From the NCBI GenBank assembly GCA_009924535.1, contig RFRI01000072.1, positions 1-6,870 on the forward strand: a stretch of DNA of 6,870 nucleotides, given 5' to 3'. The translations under genes were made by a program, and so were the position numbers. Of the stretch, positions 1-5,795 are shown one piece after another. Origin of the DNA: Verrucomicrobiota bacterium. GTDB lineage: Bacteria; Verrucomicrobiota; Verrucomicrobiia; Opitutales; UBA953. Each line of letters begins with the position of its first letter. Positions within the stretch are counted from its first letter, which is position 1. Under the pieces are notes generated by a model. The model made no database searches. It worked only from the letters and a program-made list of their open reading frames with translations, and was not told where the DNA came from.

Positions 1-1614
1 AAGGGCCAGATTTCCGCCTCCAGCCTCGCCAACGCCGGGGATTGGCTTCGCTCCGGGGCCTTGCCGACCGCGGCGATCGACTCCCTTAAGGACCTCTGCG
101 ATCGCGGAGCCTGGGCAGAACTTGAGGACCGTTTTTACAAGGGCATCGCCTTCGGTACGGGCGGCATGCGCGGCCGCACCGTTGGCCGCGTCTCGGCGGC
201 CAACGAACTCGACGCCCAGGGTCTGCCGGTCCGCGCCGCCATCGGCTCGGCCTGTCTCAATGACATCAATGTCCTCCGCGCGGTCATCGGTCTCTGGAAG
301 CATGTCTCCGCGACCCAGCCCAGCGCCCGCCTCGTCGTCGCGCATGACGTCCGCCATTTCTCCCGCCACTTCGCCGAACTGATCGCCGGGGCCTGGACCG
401 AACTCGGCGGCGAAGCCTATCTCTTCGTCGGCGCCCGCTCCACTCCGCAGCTGAGCTTCACCGTCCGCCATCTCGGCGCCCACGCCGGCGTGGTCATCAC
501 CGCGAGCCACAATCCTTCCCACGACAACGGCTTCAAATGCTGCCTCAGCGACGGCGGCCAGGTGCTTCCTCCGCATGACGCCGCCATCGTCGCCGAAGTC
601 GGCAAGCTCGGCCCCGCCGATGTCGCTCCTTATCTTGAGACCGACATCAGCCGCGTGCTGACCGTCCCGGCTTCCGCCGAAGACGCCTACCTCGCCCGCG
701 TCGCCGGCGTCGTCCTCGATCCGGAGGTGATCTCCCGCCATACCCCCAAGGTCGTCTACACGAACGTCCACGGCACCGGCGACGTCATGGTGGTGCCGGC
801 GCTGCGCCGCGTGGGCATCGACCCCCACGTCGTCGAGGAACAGCGCGAGCACGACGGTCGCTTCCCGACCGTGGCTTCCCCGAACCCGGAGAACGCCAGC
901 ACGTTCGCCCTCGCCCTCAAGCTCGCCGACGAGATCGGCGCCGACCTCATCCTCGCCACGGACCCTGACTCCGACCGCGTGGGCGTGGCCTGCCCGCTGC
1001 CCGCCGGCGGTCATCGCCTCCTCAACGGCAATGAGGTCGCCGCCTTGCTGACCGAGTTCCGGATCTCCTCGCTGAAGGACGCCGGCATCCTTCCTGCGGC
1101 CGGCTCGCCGAACGCGGCCGTGGTCAAGTCCCTCGTCACGACCCCGCTGGTCGCCGCGATCTGCGCCCGCCATGGCGTCCGCTGCGTCGAGACGCTCGTC
1201 GGCTTCAAGTGGATCGCCCGTAAGCTCGAGAAATGGAGCCGTCGTCTGTCCGAAGCCGCGGGCGCCGAAGCCGCCGTGCTCCCTCTCCTCATCGTCGCCT
1301 CCTGGCGCGCGACTCCGCCGGCCGTGATCGACGGCTCCAAGGTCGTCCGGGTCACCGACTACGAGCGCGACAAGGTGATCGACGCCGAAGGCGACCGCGT
1401 GCCGCCGGAGGAATTCATCCTTGCCGAACTGGCCGATGGCCGCCGCATCGCCGTCCGCGCTTCCGGCACGGAGCCGAAGGCGAAGTTCTACTCTTTCACG
1501 AAGGCCGAGGTCGCCGATGCCGACGACCTTCCTGCCGCCCGCGAACGTGCTCGCCATTCCGCCCTCGGGCTCCGCGCCTGGCTTGAGGCCGACGCCAAGC
1601 GCCGTGCCAAATAA
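1..1614 (+). CDS. Phosphoglucomutase/phosphomannomutase, 5'-partial and apparently internally deleted
   Basis: Alpha-D-phosphohexomutase family enzyme, interconverting hexose 1- and 6-phosphates in the cytosol for sugar-nucleotide and glycogen metabolism. The frame is open from base 1, and the residues before the TTG at 61 read like the family's N-terminal region, so the true start lies left of the window. Seen: the catalytic phosphoserine loop TASHNP at 499-516 (Ser codon 505-507), the metal loop DPDSDRVG at 961-984, and the phosphate-binding motif RASGTEPK at 1456-1479. GFKWIARKLEK (1201-1233) is the usual lead-in to domain 3. In relatives such as Bacillus PgcA, about 110 residues follow, including the sugar-recognition loop (GEESYGY or similar), before the C-terminal domain. 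Here only about 20 residues intervene before the C-terminal domain resumes near 1297, and no such loop exists in any frame. I infer an in-frame loss of roughly 90 codons, which should abolish activity. Phosphoglucomutase versus phosphomannomutase specificity cannot be decided without that loop. Confidence 0.88.
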   Translation, partial: KGQISASSLANAGDWLRSGALPTAAIDSLKDLCDRGAWAELEDRFYKGIAFGTGGMRGRTVGRVSAANELDAQGLPVRAAIGSACLNDINVLRAVIGLWKHVSATQPSARLVVAHDVRHFSRHFAELIAGAWTELGGEAYLFVGARSTPQLSFTVRHLGAHAGVVITASHNPSHDNGFKCCLSDGGQVLPPHDAAIVAEVGKLGPADVAPYLETDISRVLTVPASAEDAYLARVAGVVLDPEVISRHTPKVVYTNVHGTGDVMVVPALRRVGIDPHVVEEQREHDGRFPTVASPNPENASTFALALKLADEIGADLILATDPDSDRVGVACPLPAGGHRLLNGNEVAALLTEFRISSLKDAGILPAAGSPNAAVVKSLVTTPLVAAICARHGVRCVETLVGFKWIARKLEKWSRRLSEAAGAEAAVLPLLIVASWRATPPAVIDGSKVVRVTDYERDKVIDAEGDRVPPEEFILAELADGRRIAVRASGTEPKAKFYSFTKAEVADADDLPAARERARHSALGLRAWLEADAKRRAK

Positions 1615-1618
1615 GCTT

Positions 1619-1852
1619 ATGATGAAAACCCTGTCCTTATGCTCCCTGCTTTTGCTCGTCGGCTGCTCCAGTCCGTTGGGCGACCGTTCGTTCGTCGCCG
1701 AGAAGACGCCCGCCGCCGCGGCTGTCTCCGGGCAGTCGGCCGGCCAGGGTTCGCTCGAGGATCGCGTCCGCGCGGCCAACGAGAAGAACGACCAGCGGCT
1801 GCTCAAGGGCGACTGGCGCGCGGCCAAGCCGGCCGTGGGTCCACAGCCGTAA
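1619..1852 (+). CDS. Small putative lipoprotein of unknown function (77 aa)
   Basis: A short ORF starting 4 bp after the mutase stop. It has two adjacent in-frame ATGs (1619 and 1622), so the exact start is uncertain by one codon. The N-terminus is a textbook lipoprotein signal: Met-Met-Lys, a Leu-rich core, then the lipobox LVGC with the lipidated Cys at residue 16. This predicts export, lipidation and membrane anchoring. The mature part is only about 62 residues: a Pro/Ala-rich linker, then a charged, probably helical segment (around SLEDRVRAANEKNDQRLL), and a Pro-rich tail. I do not recognise a family. No good Shine-Dalgarno precedes it, and the tight spacing suggests translational coupling to the mutase. 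The lipobox makes it very likely real despite its size. Confidence 0.75.
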   Translation: MMKTLSLCSLLLLVGCSSPLGDRSFVAEKTPAAAAVSGQSAGQGSLEDRVRAANEKNDQRLLKGDWRAAKPAVGPQP

Positions 1853-1872
1853 GGCCTACTTGGCCTTGGGCT
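1845..1872. terminator. Possible bidirectional hairpin between convergent genes
   Basis: An inverted repeat, AAGGCC (1851-1856) with GGCCTT (1862-1867) around a 5-nt loop, is extended by AGCC (1845-1848) with GGCT (1869-1872) across a small internal loop. It spans the stop codons of both the lipoprotein gene and the facing amidohydrolase gene, a sensible site for a shared terminator. No T-run follows on either side, so it is not a classical intrinsic terminator; the stem could also be chance in GC-rich DNA. Confidence 0.35.
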
Positions 1873-2758
1873 TCAGGGGTAGCTTGAGGCCCATCTGGGC
1901 GTCGAGGTAGGTCGCGAGCTGCTCGACCAGCGCGGTGGCGAACTTGCGCCGGCTGGCGTCGGTATCGCGTACGCCCTTGGAGTGGCTCTCGATCTGCAGA
2001 CCCGCGAAGCCGGTACCAGGGGCAGTGTGGGTGCGGACGTTGTAGCCTCCGTTGAAATAGGGTTCGCCGGGTACGGGCTTGCCGAGGCTCGGCGTGGACG
2101 GGAAGCCGGCCTTCTCCATCAGCGCACCGAAGCTCTGCGGCCCGTGCAGGAGGGCCGGGTAGGCCGCAGGATTCTTGAGGGCGAAGAACTGCAGCGTGCC
2201 TTTCTTGATGAACTCCGGCTTGGCGAGTTCGGTGTCCGCCAGGCCGAACTCTTGGCGGTCGTGTGCGTAGCCCAGTTCAAGGCGCGCGTCGGCGTGGCCG
2301 TGGCCATGCAGGTCGATGTAGAAGCCTTTGCCATATTGCGCGATGACCGCCTTCTGCGCGGTCTGGATGAAGCCTTGGAAATCCTTCCAAGACTGTTCGG
2401 TCAGCGGATTCCCGGCGGCGCCTTCGGCGATCTCGCGGTTGCAGTCGATCTTGCGACGCGTGACGCGGCAGAGGACCACGTGCGGGTGCTGCCCGGTGCG
2501 GGCGACAAACTCGTCATCGATGGCGCGCGCGAGTTCCTGGGTATTGGTATCGAAGGCGAACGTGCCTTTCTCGCGATCAGGGAGCTCGTCCGGCTTGTCG
2601 CGGCCGCCATGCGGGGCGGAGAGTACGAACGGCAGGCTTCCGGCGATGTATTCGACGTATTGCTTGCGCCCGAAGTACGTCTTGCCGGGGTCGGGCGTCT
2701 CGGCGGCGCGCAGGGCGACGGAGACCGCCAGCAGGCAGACGCAGAGGAGGCGGGGCAT
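1856..2758 (-). CDS. Secreted N-formylglutamate amidohydrolase-family protein
   Basis: Predicted exported zinc hydrolase of the N-formylglutamate amidohydrolase family; members hydrolyse amide bonds such as that of N-formyl-glutamate, but this protein's substrate is unknown. The start at ATG 2758 (300 aa) gives a clean signal peptide (MPRLLC, then a hydrophobic stretch, with cleavage probably near ALRA/AET). A GTG at 2776 would add six residues and is less attractive. Seen, in ATG numbering: SAPHGG with His50, a candidate zinc ligand; RRKIDCNRE with Asp105, Asn107 and Arg108; and DLHGHGH with Asp149, His151 and His153. These match the family's metal and substrate signature, and the length suits the family. 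It lies 45 bp after aroB on the same strand and is probably the last gene of that transcript. The signal peptide is notable because the histidine-degradation enzyme HutG is cytoplasmic, which points to an envelope or extracellular substrate. No hut genes are nearby. Confidence 0.82.
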   Translation of the reverse strand: MPRLLCVCLLAVSVALRAAETPDPGKTYFGRKQYVEYIAGSLPFVLSAPHGGRDKPDELPDREKGTFAFDTNTQELARAIDDEFVARTGQHPHVVLCRVTRRKIDCNREIAEGAAGNPLTEQSWKDFQGFIQTAQKAVIAQYGKGFYIDLHGHGHADARLELGYAHDRQEFGLADTELAKPEFIKKGTLQFFALKNPAAYPALLHGPQSFGALMEKAGFPSTPSLGKPVPGEPYFNGGYNVRTHTAPGTGFAGLQIESHSKGVRDTDASRRKFATALVEQLATYLDAQMGLKLPLKPKAK

Positions 2759-2803
2759 ACCGCATCCAAAGCCCACCGTCCCGGAGGGTCAAGCGGATGC
2801 AAA

Positions 2804-3901
2804 TCAGCGGACGGCGCCACCGGCGAGCAGAGCGTGAATCGCGGCCTCTTCAGGCACGGAATCCGAGGTGCTGGCCGCGCCGACCCCGTCCTGCAGGACG
2901 AAGCGCAACTTGCCGCCGCGGACCTTCTTGTCGCGACGCATCGCGGCGAGCATGGGTTCAAGCGGGAGCGGCGCACGGAGCGCCGTCGGCAGGGCGTGCG
3001 CCTTCAGCGTGGCTTCGACCTGTTCGGCTTGGTCGGCGGTGCAATGTTTCAGCTCCGCCGAAAGGCGGGCGGCCATCACGAGGCCGATCGCGACGGCTTC
3101 GCCGTGCAGGTAAGTCCCGTAGCCGGCGGTGGCCTCGATGGCGTGTCCGAAGGTGTGGCCGAGGTTGAGCAGGGCGCGCCCGCCTTGGACGCTGGTCTCG
3201 CGTTCGTCGCCGGCGACGACGGCCGCCTTGATCTCGACGCAGCGGCGGATGACGCGAGGCAGGAGCGGATGGTTCCAGGTGAGGGGCGAGTTCTGCTCAA
3301 GCAGACCGAAGAGGTCGGCGTCGGCGATGATGCCGTGCTTGATGACCTCGGCCATCCCCGCGGCGAATTCACGCGGCGGCAGCGTGGCCAGCAGGTCGGT
3401 GTCGGCGAAGACGGCCGTGGGCTGATGGAAGTTACCGACCAGGTTCTTACCCGCGGCGAGATTGATGCCGGTCTTGCCGCCGACGGAGCTGTCGACCATC
3501 GCGAGCAAGGTCGTCGGGATCTGGGTGAAATCGACGCCGCGCTGGTAAGAGGCGGCCGCGAAACCGGCGAGGTCGCCGACGACGCCGCCACCGAGCGCGA
3601 AGACGGCGCCGTCGCGGGCTACGCCGTTGGCTGCGAGGAAATCCCAGACGCGCACGAGTTCGGCGGCCGACTTGGCGGTCTCGCCGTCCGATGCGGTCAC
3701 GAGGACGGGCATGAGACGGCCAAGCTGCGCGGTGAACCCCGATTGGGCGACCGCGACGCCCGGCGAGGTGATCGTGACGCACTTCTGGCCGGCGGCCAAG
3801 CGGCGTTCGGCCATGGCCAAGGCTTCCTGGCGCATCCCTGCCCCGATGCGGACGGGGTAGGAGCGCTGGCCTAGTTCGACGGTGACGGTCTCGGCCGACA
3901 T
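2804..3901 (-). CDS. aroB: 3-dehydroquinate synthase
   Basis: Second step of the shikimate pathway: an NAD- and divalent-metal-dependent cyclisation of DAHP to 3-dehydroquinate in the cytosol, feeding aromatic amino acid and folate synthesis. It has 365 aa, the normal length, with ATG at 3901 and TGA at 2804-2806. Seen: the NAD-binding and active-site block from GGGVVGDLAG (about residues 104-113) through IPTTLLAMVDSSVGGKTGIN (about 128-147), with Lys143 and Lys152 in GGKTG and GKNL. The three expected metal ligands are present: Glu185 in AEVIKHG, His249 in NLGHTFGHAIE and His266 in LHGEAVAIG. The protein looks intact. It starts 42 bp after ftsY on the same strand without an obvious Shine-Dalgarno, so it is probably cotranscribed and partly coupled. 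Identification is firm. Confidence 0.96.
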   Translation of the reverse strand: MSAETVTVELGQRSYPVRIGAGMRQEALAMAERRLAAGQKCVTITSPGVAVAQSGFTAQLGRLMPVLVTASDGETAKSAAELVRVWDFLAANGVARDGAVFALGGGVVGDLAGFAAASYQRGVDFTQIPTTLLAMVDSSVGGKTGINLAAGKNLVGNFHQPTAVFADTDLLATLPPREFAAGMAEVIKHGIIADADLFGLLEQNSPLTWNHPLLPRVIRRCVEIKAAVVAGDERETSVQGGRALLNLGHTFGHAIEATAGYGTYLHGEAVAIGLVMAARLSAELKHCTADQAEQVEATLKAHALPTALRAPLPLEPMLAAMRRDKKVRGGKLRFVLQDGVGAASTSDSVPEEAAIHALLAGGAVR

Positions 3902-3915
3902 GGGGTCACGCTGGG

Positions 3916-3930
3916 GCGAGGGCCCCTCGC
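3916..3930. repeat. Short inverted repeat in the ftsY-aroB gap
   Basis: GCGAG (3916-3920) and CTCGC (3926-3930) form a 5-bp stem with a 5-nt loop in the 42-bp spacer between the ftsY stop and the aroB start. It sits 15 bp upstream of the aroB ATG on the minus strand. It could modulate aroB translation or processing, but it is short, GC-rich and lacks a T-tract, so chance is a fair explanation. Confidence 0.2.
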
Positions 3931-3943
3931 TGGCAAGACAACC

Positions 3944-4846
3944 TCACTCCGCCAGGCCGACGATCGAGCGGGCATAGGCCCGCGCATCGAACGGTTGGAG
4001 GTCGGCCGGTTGTTCGCCGACGCCGATGAAGCGGACCGGGACGCCGAGTTCGCGGACCACCGCGACGAGCGCGCCGCCGCGGGCGGTGCCATCGAGCTTG
4101 GTCACGATCAGGCCGGTAAGCCCGACGGCCTCATGGAAGATGCGGGCTTGTTCGATCGAGTTCGCGCCGAGCGAGCCATCGATGACGAGCCACTTCTCGT
4201 GCGGTGCGCCCGGGTGGGCCTTGGCCGTCACGCGGACGACCTTGCGCAGTTCTTCCAGAAGATGGGCCTTGGTGTGCAGGCGGCCGGCGGTGTCGAGGAT
4301 GACGAAGTCGACGCCGCGGGCGACGCCGGCCTTGGCCGCATCGAAAGCCACGGCGGCAGGATCCGCTCCGGCGGCTCCGCCGACGACTTCGACGCCGAGC
4401 CGGTCGGCCCAGGCGGAAAGTTGTTCGCCGGCCGCGGCGCGGAACGTGTCGCACGCGCCGAGCAGGCAGGTCTTGTTTTCCTGGCGCCAGCGCCAGGCGA
4501 GCTTTGCGGCGGTGGTCGTCTTACCGGCGCCGTTGACGCCGAGGAGCATGATCACGTGCGGCTTCGCGAACGCGGGCGAGGTGGCGGTCTCCCCGCCGAG
4601 CGCGCGCACGATGCTTTCGGCCGCGGCTTCGGCGGGCGAGGTCTTGCGGAGGGCGGCTTCCGATTTCCACGCGGAGCGCGCGGCCGCGACGACTTCGTCC
4701 GCGGTGGCCGGGCCGAAGTCGGCGGCGATCAGGCGCTCGCGCAGCTGCTCGGCCGACTCGGCGTCCATCGGACGGGCCAGCAAGTTCGCCACGGCCTCGG
4801 CCGTGCGGCTCAGGCCGGACTTCAGACGCTCGAAGAAGCCCGCCAT
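3944..4846 (-). CDS. ftsY: Signal recognition particle receptor FtsY
   Basis: SRP-receptor GTPase that docks SRP-ribosome-nascent chain complexes at the inner membrane for cotranslational insertion. It has 300 aa with ATG at 4846. Domains: a short N-terminal amphipathic start (MAGFFERLKSGLSRT), the helical N domain to about residue 85, then the G domain. GTPase motifs seen: G1 GVNGAGKTT (103-111), DTFRAAA (133-139), DTAGR (185-189), TKLDGTARGG (249-258) and the closing GVGEQPADLQPFDA (275-288). There is no Met-rich M domain, which excludes Ffh. The long acidic A domain of E. coli FtsY is absent, as in many bacteria, so membrane binding probably relies on the N-terminal helix. The usual DATTGQN-like segment reads DGSLGAN here. 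It begins 4 bp after the nusB stop. Confidence 0.95.
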   Translation of the reverse strand: MAGFFERLKSGLSRTAEAVANLLARPMDAESAEQLRERLIAADFGPATADEVVAAARSAWKSEAALRKTSPAEAAAESIVRALGGETATSPAFAKPHVIMLLGVNGAGKTTTAAKLAWRWRQENKTCLLGACDTFRAAAGEQLSAWADRLGVEVVGGAAGADPAAVAFDAAKAGVARGVDFVILDTAGRLHTKAHLLEELRKVVRVTAKAHPGAPHEKWLVIDGSLGANSIEQARIFHEAVGLTGLIVTKLDGTARGGALVAVVRELGVPVRFIGVGEQPADLQPFDARAYARSIVGLAE

Positions 4847-4850
4847 CGGT

Positions 4851-5152
4851 TCAGCCCCCTTCGGCTTTGCGCGGGTCGCGCCCCAGTTCTTCCTTGTAGC
4901 TGTCGAGGATGCCGTTCACGAAGCGCTTGGATTCCTCGGTCGAGAATTCCTTGGCGATGTCGACGGCCTCGTTGATGCTGACGACCGGCGGGATGTCCGT
5001 GCGGCGCATCAGTTCGAAGATGGCGATGCGCAGGATGGCGAGGTCGACGCGCGCGATGCGGCCGAAGGCCCAGTTCTTGGCGTACTTGCCGATGACTTCA
5101 TCGATGAGGGTGAGGTCGCGGATGACGCCTTGGATGAGCTCCTCGGCGAAGC
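4851..5152 (-). CDS. nusB: Transcription antitermination factor NusB, 5'-truncated at a junction
   Basis: NusB binds boxA RNA with NusE (S10) and promotes antitermination in rRNA operons. Only about the last 100 residues are NusB-like: FAEELIQGVI near 5150-5121, then WAFGRIARVDLAILRIAIFEL, then PPVVSINEAVDIAKEFS and RFVNGILDS, all in family order, ending at the TGA at 4851-4853. Family members are usually about 140-160 residues, so the first 40-60 residues, which include the Arg-rich N-terminal RNA-binding helix, are missing. The frame stays open to an ATG at 5390, but that extension is antisense to the OleC C-terminal domain and does not resemble NusB. No other minus-strand frame upstream supplies the missing N-terminus, so this is not a simple frameshift. 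The gene is followed directly by ftsY. Confidence 0.82.
4855..4860 (-). promoter_or_regulatory. Ribosome binding site of ftsY
   Basis: AGGGGG on the minus strand, 8 nt before the ftsY ATG at 4846, lies inside the last codons of nusB. It is the clearest Shine-Dalgarno-like sequence in the window and supports both the chosen ftsY start and coupling with nusB. Confidence 0.6.
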
Positions 5153-5175
5153 CCGCCGGCTGGCCCTGCGCGGCC
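5150..5175. other. Breakpoint joining truncated nusB and truncated oleC head to head
   Basis: To the left, minus-strand coding matches NusB up to about 5150. To the right, plus-strand coding matches OleC from about 5172 (GQGTCVGR). Both genes lose their 5' ends here, along with any divergent promoter region. A small inverted repeat, TGGCC (5161-5165) with GGCCA (5172-5176), sits on the join. No transposase, long repeat or clear composition change marks it. It could be a genomic deletion or an assembly join. Confidence 0.7.
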
Positions 5176-5795
5176 AAGGCACGTGCGTCGGCCGAGCGGT
5201 CAGCGGCGTCGAGATCCGCGTGATCAAGGAAGTGGACGGCCCGATCGCGACGCTCGGCGAAGCTCAACCCTGCGCCACAGGGGAGATCGGCGAGATCATC
5301 GCGACGGGACCCAGCGTGACCCGCGAATACGACGGCCTGCCCGAGGCCACGCGTCTCGCGAAGATCGGCGACGGCGACCGCATCTGGCACCGCATGGGCG
5401 ACCTCGGCGCGCTGGATAGCTCGGGCCGCTTATTCTTCTTCGGCCGACGCGTGGAAAAAGTCCGCACCCCGGAGGGCGACCTGCCCACGGAGTCGATCGA
5501 GCCGGCGTTCCGCCAACACCCTCAGGTTTTCCGCTGCGCGCTGATTGGCATCGGCGCAACGTCCCGTCAGACGCCCGCGCTCGTCGTCGAACCGCGCGCC
5601 GGACACTTCCCCGAGACCGCAGCGGCCCGCAAGCGCTTCATCGCCGAACTGCGCGAGTGGGCGCTCAGTTGTCCGTGCTCCGTGCGCGTGAAGCACATCG
5701 TCTTCCAACGCGCGCTGCCGGTAGACGTCCGCCACAACGCCAAGATTCATCGCCTCCAGCTGGCGAAGGAATGGACCAGCCGCCTCGCCCGATGA
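5166..5795 (+). CDS. oleC: OleC-type olefin beta-lactone synthetase, C-terminal fragment
   Basis: AMP-forming ligase-superfamily enzyme that uses ATP to close 2-alkyl-3-hydroxyalkanoic acids into beta-lactones in long-chain olefin synthesis. Only about 200 C-terminal residues of roughly 550 are present. Seen: GQGTCVGRAVSGVEIRVI (from 5172), the A8-like motif GDLGALDSSGRLFFFGR (5397-5447), and the C-terminal PVDVRHNAKIHR with the candidate catalytic Lys at 5742-5744. The PVDVRHNAKI string is typical of OleC. The adenylate-forming P-loop (TSGSTG-like) and the rest of the large domain are missing; upstream of about 5160 the same frame is only antisense to nusB and ftsY. No credible start codon exists, so the fragment should be inactive as it stands. 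Its stop overlaps the oleD start (ATGA), as in a true ole operon. The oleC name rests on this context plus the C-terminal motif. Confidence 0.8.
   Translation: MRGQGTCVGRAVSGVEIRVIKEVDGPIATLGEAQPCATGEIGEIIATGPSVTREYDGLPEATRLAKIGDGDRIWHRMGDLGALDSSGRLFFFGRRVEKVRTPEGDLPTESIEPAFRQHPQVFRCALIGIGATSRQTPALVVEPRAGHFPETAAARKRFIAELREWALSCPCSVRVKHIVFQRALPVDVRHNAKIHRLQLAKEWTSRLAR

Noticed and set aside
61..63. TTG at 61 as the true start of the mutase.
   Set aside because: The frame is open to base 1, and the residues before it resemble the N-terminal region of the family, so the gene most likely begins outside the window.
1982..3874. A 630-codon plus-strand open frame opposite the amidohydrolase and aroB genes.
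   Set aside because: It is antisense to two genes with intact catalytic motifs, and its translation is Gly/Arg/Asp-rich low-complexity sequence without domains, as expected for a shadow frame in GC-rich DNA.
4026..5160. The plus-strand extension of the oleC frame, which could be taken as a 589-residue protein of near-normal OleC length.
   Set aside because: The upstream part is antisense to ftsY and nusB, is rich in Ser/Ala/Arg, and has no adenylation P-loop or other OleC large-domain motif. The length match is coincidental.
5161..5176. The inverted repeat TGGCC/GGCCA at the breakpoint as a transposon end or recombination site.
   Set aside because: It is only 5 bp per arm, common in GC-rich sequence, with no transposase, target duplication or second copy in the window.
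5153..5390. The N-terminal extension of the NusB frame to an ATG at 5390, giving a 179-residue protein of plausible NusB length.
   Set aside because: The added residues are antisense to the conserved OleC A8-region sequence and have no NusB-like N-terminal helix, so they are not the genuine NusB start.
5657..5791. A longer oleD beginning within oleC.
   Set aside because: The Rossmann motif sits at the normal distance from the ATG at 5792, and the ATGA overlap with the oleC stop is typical of coupled genes; the upstream residues are oleC read in another frame.
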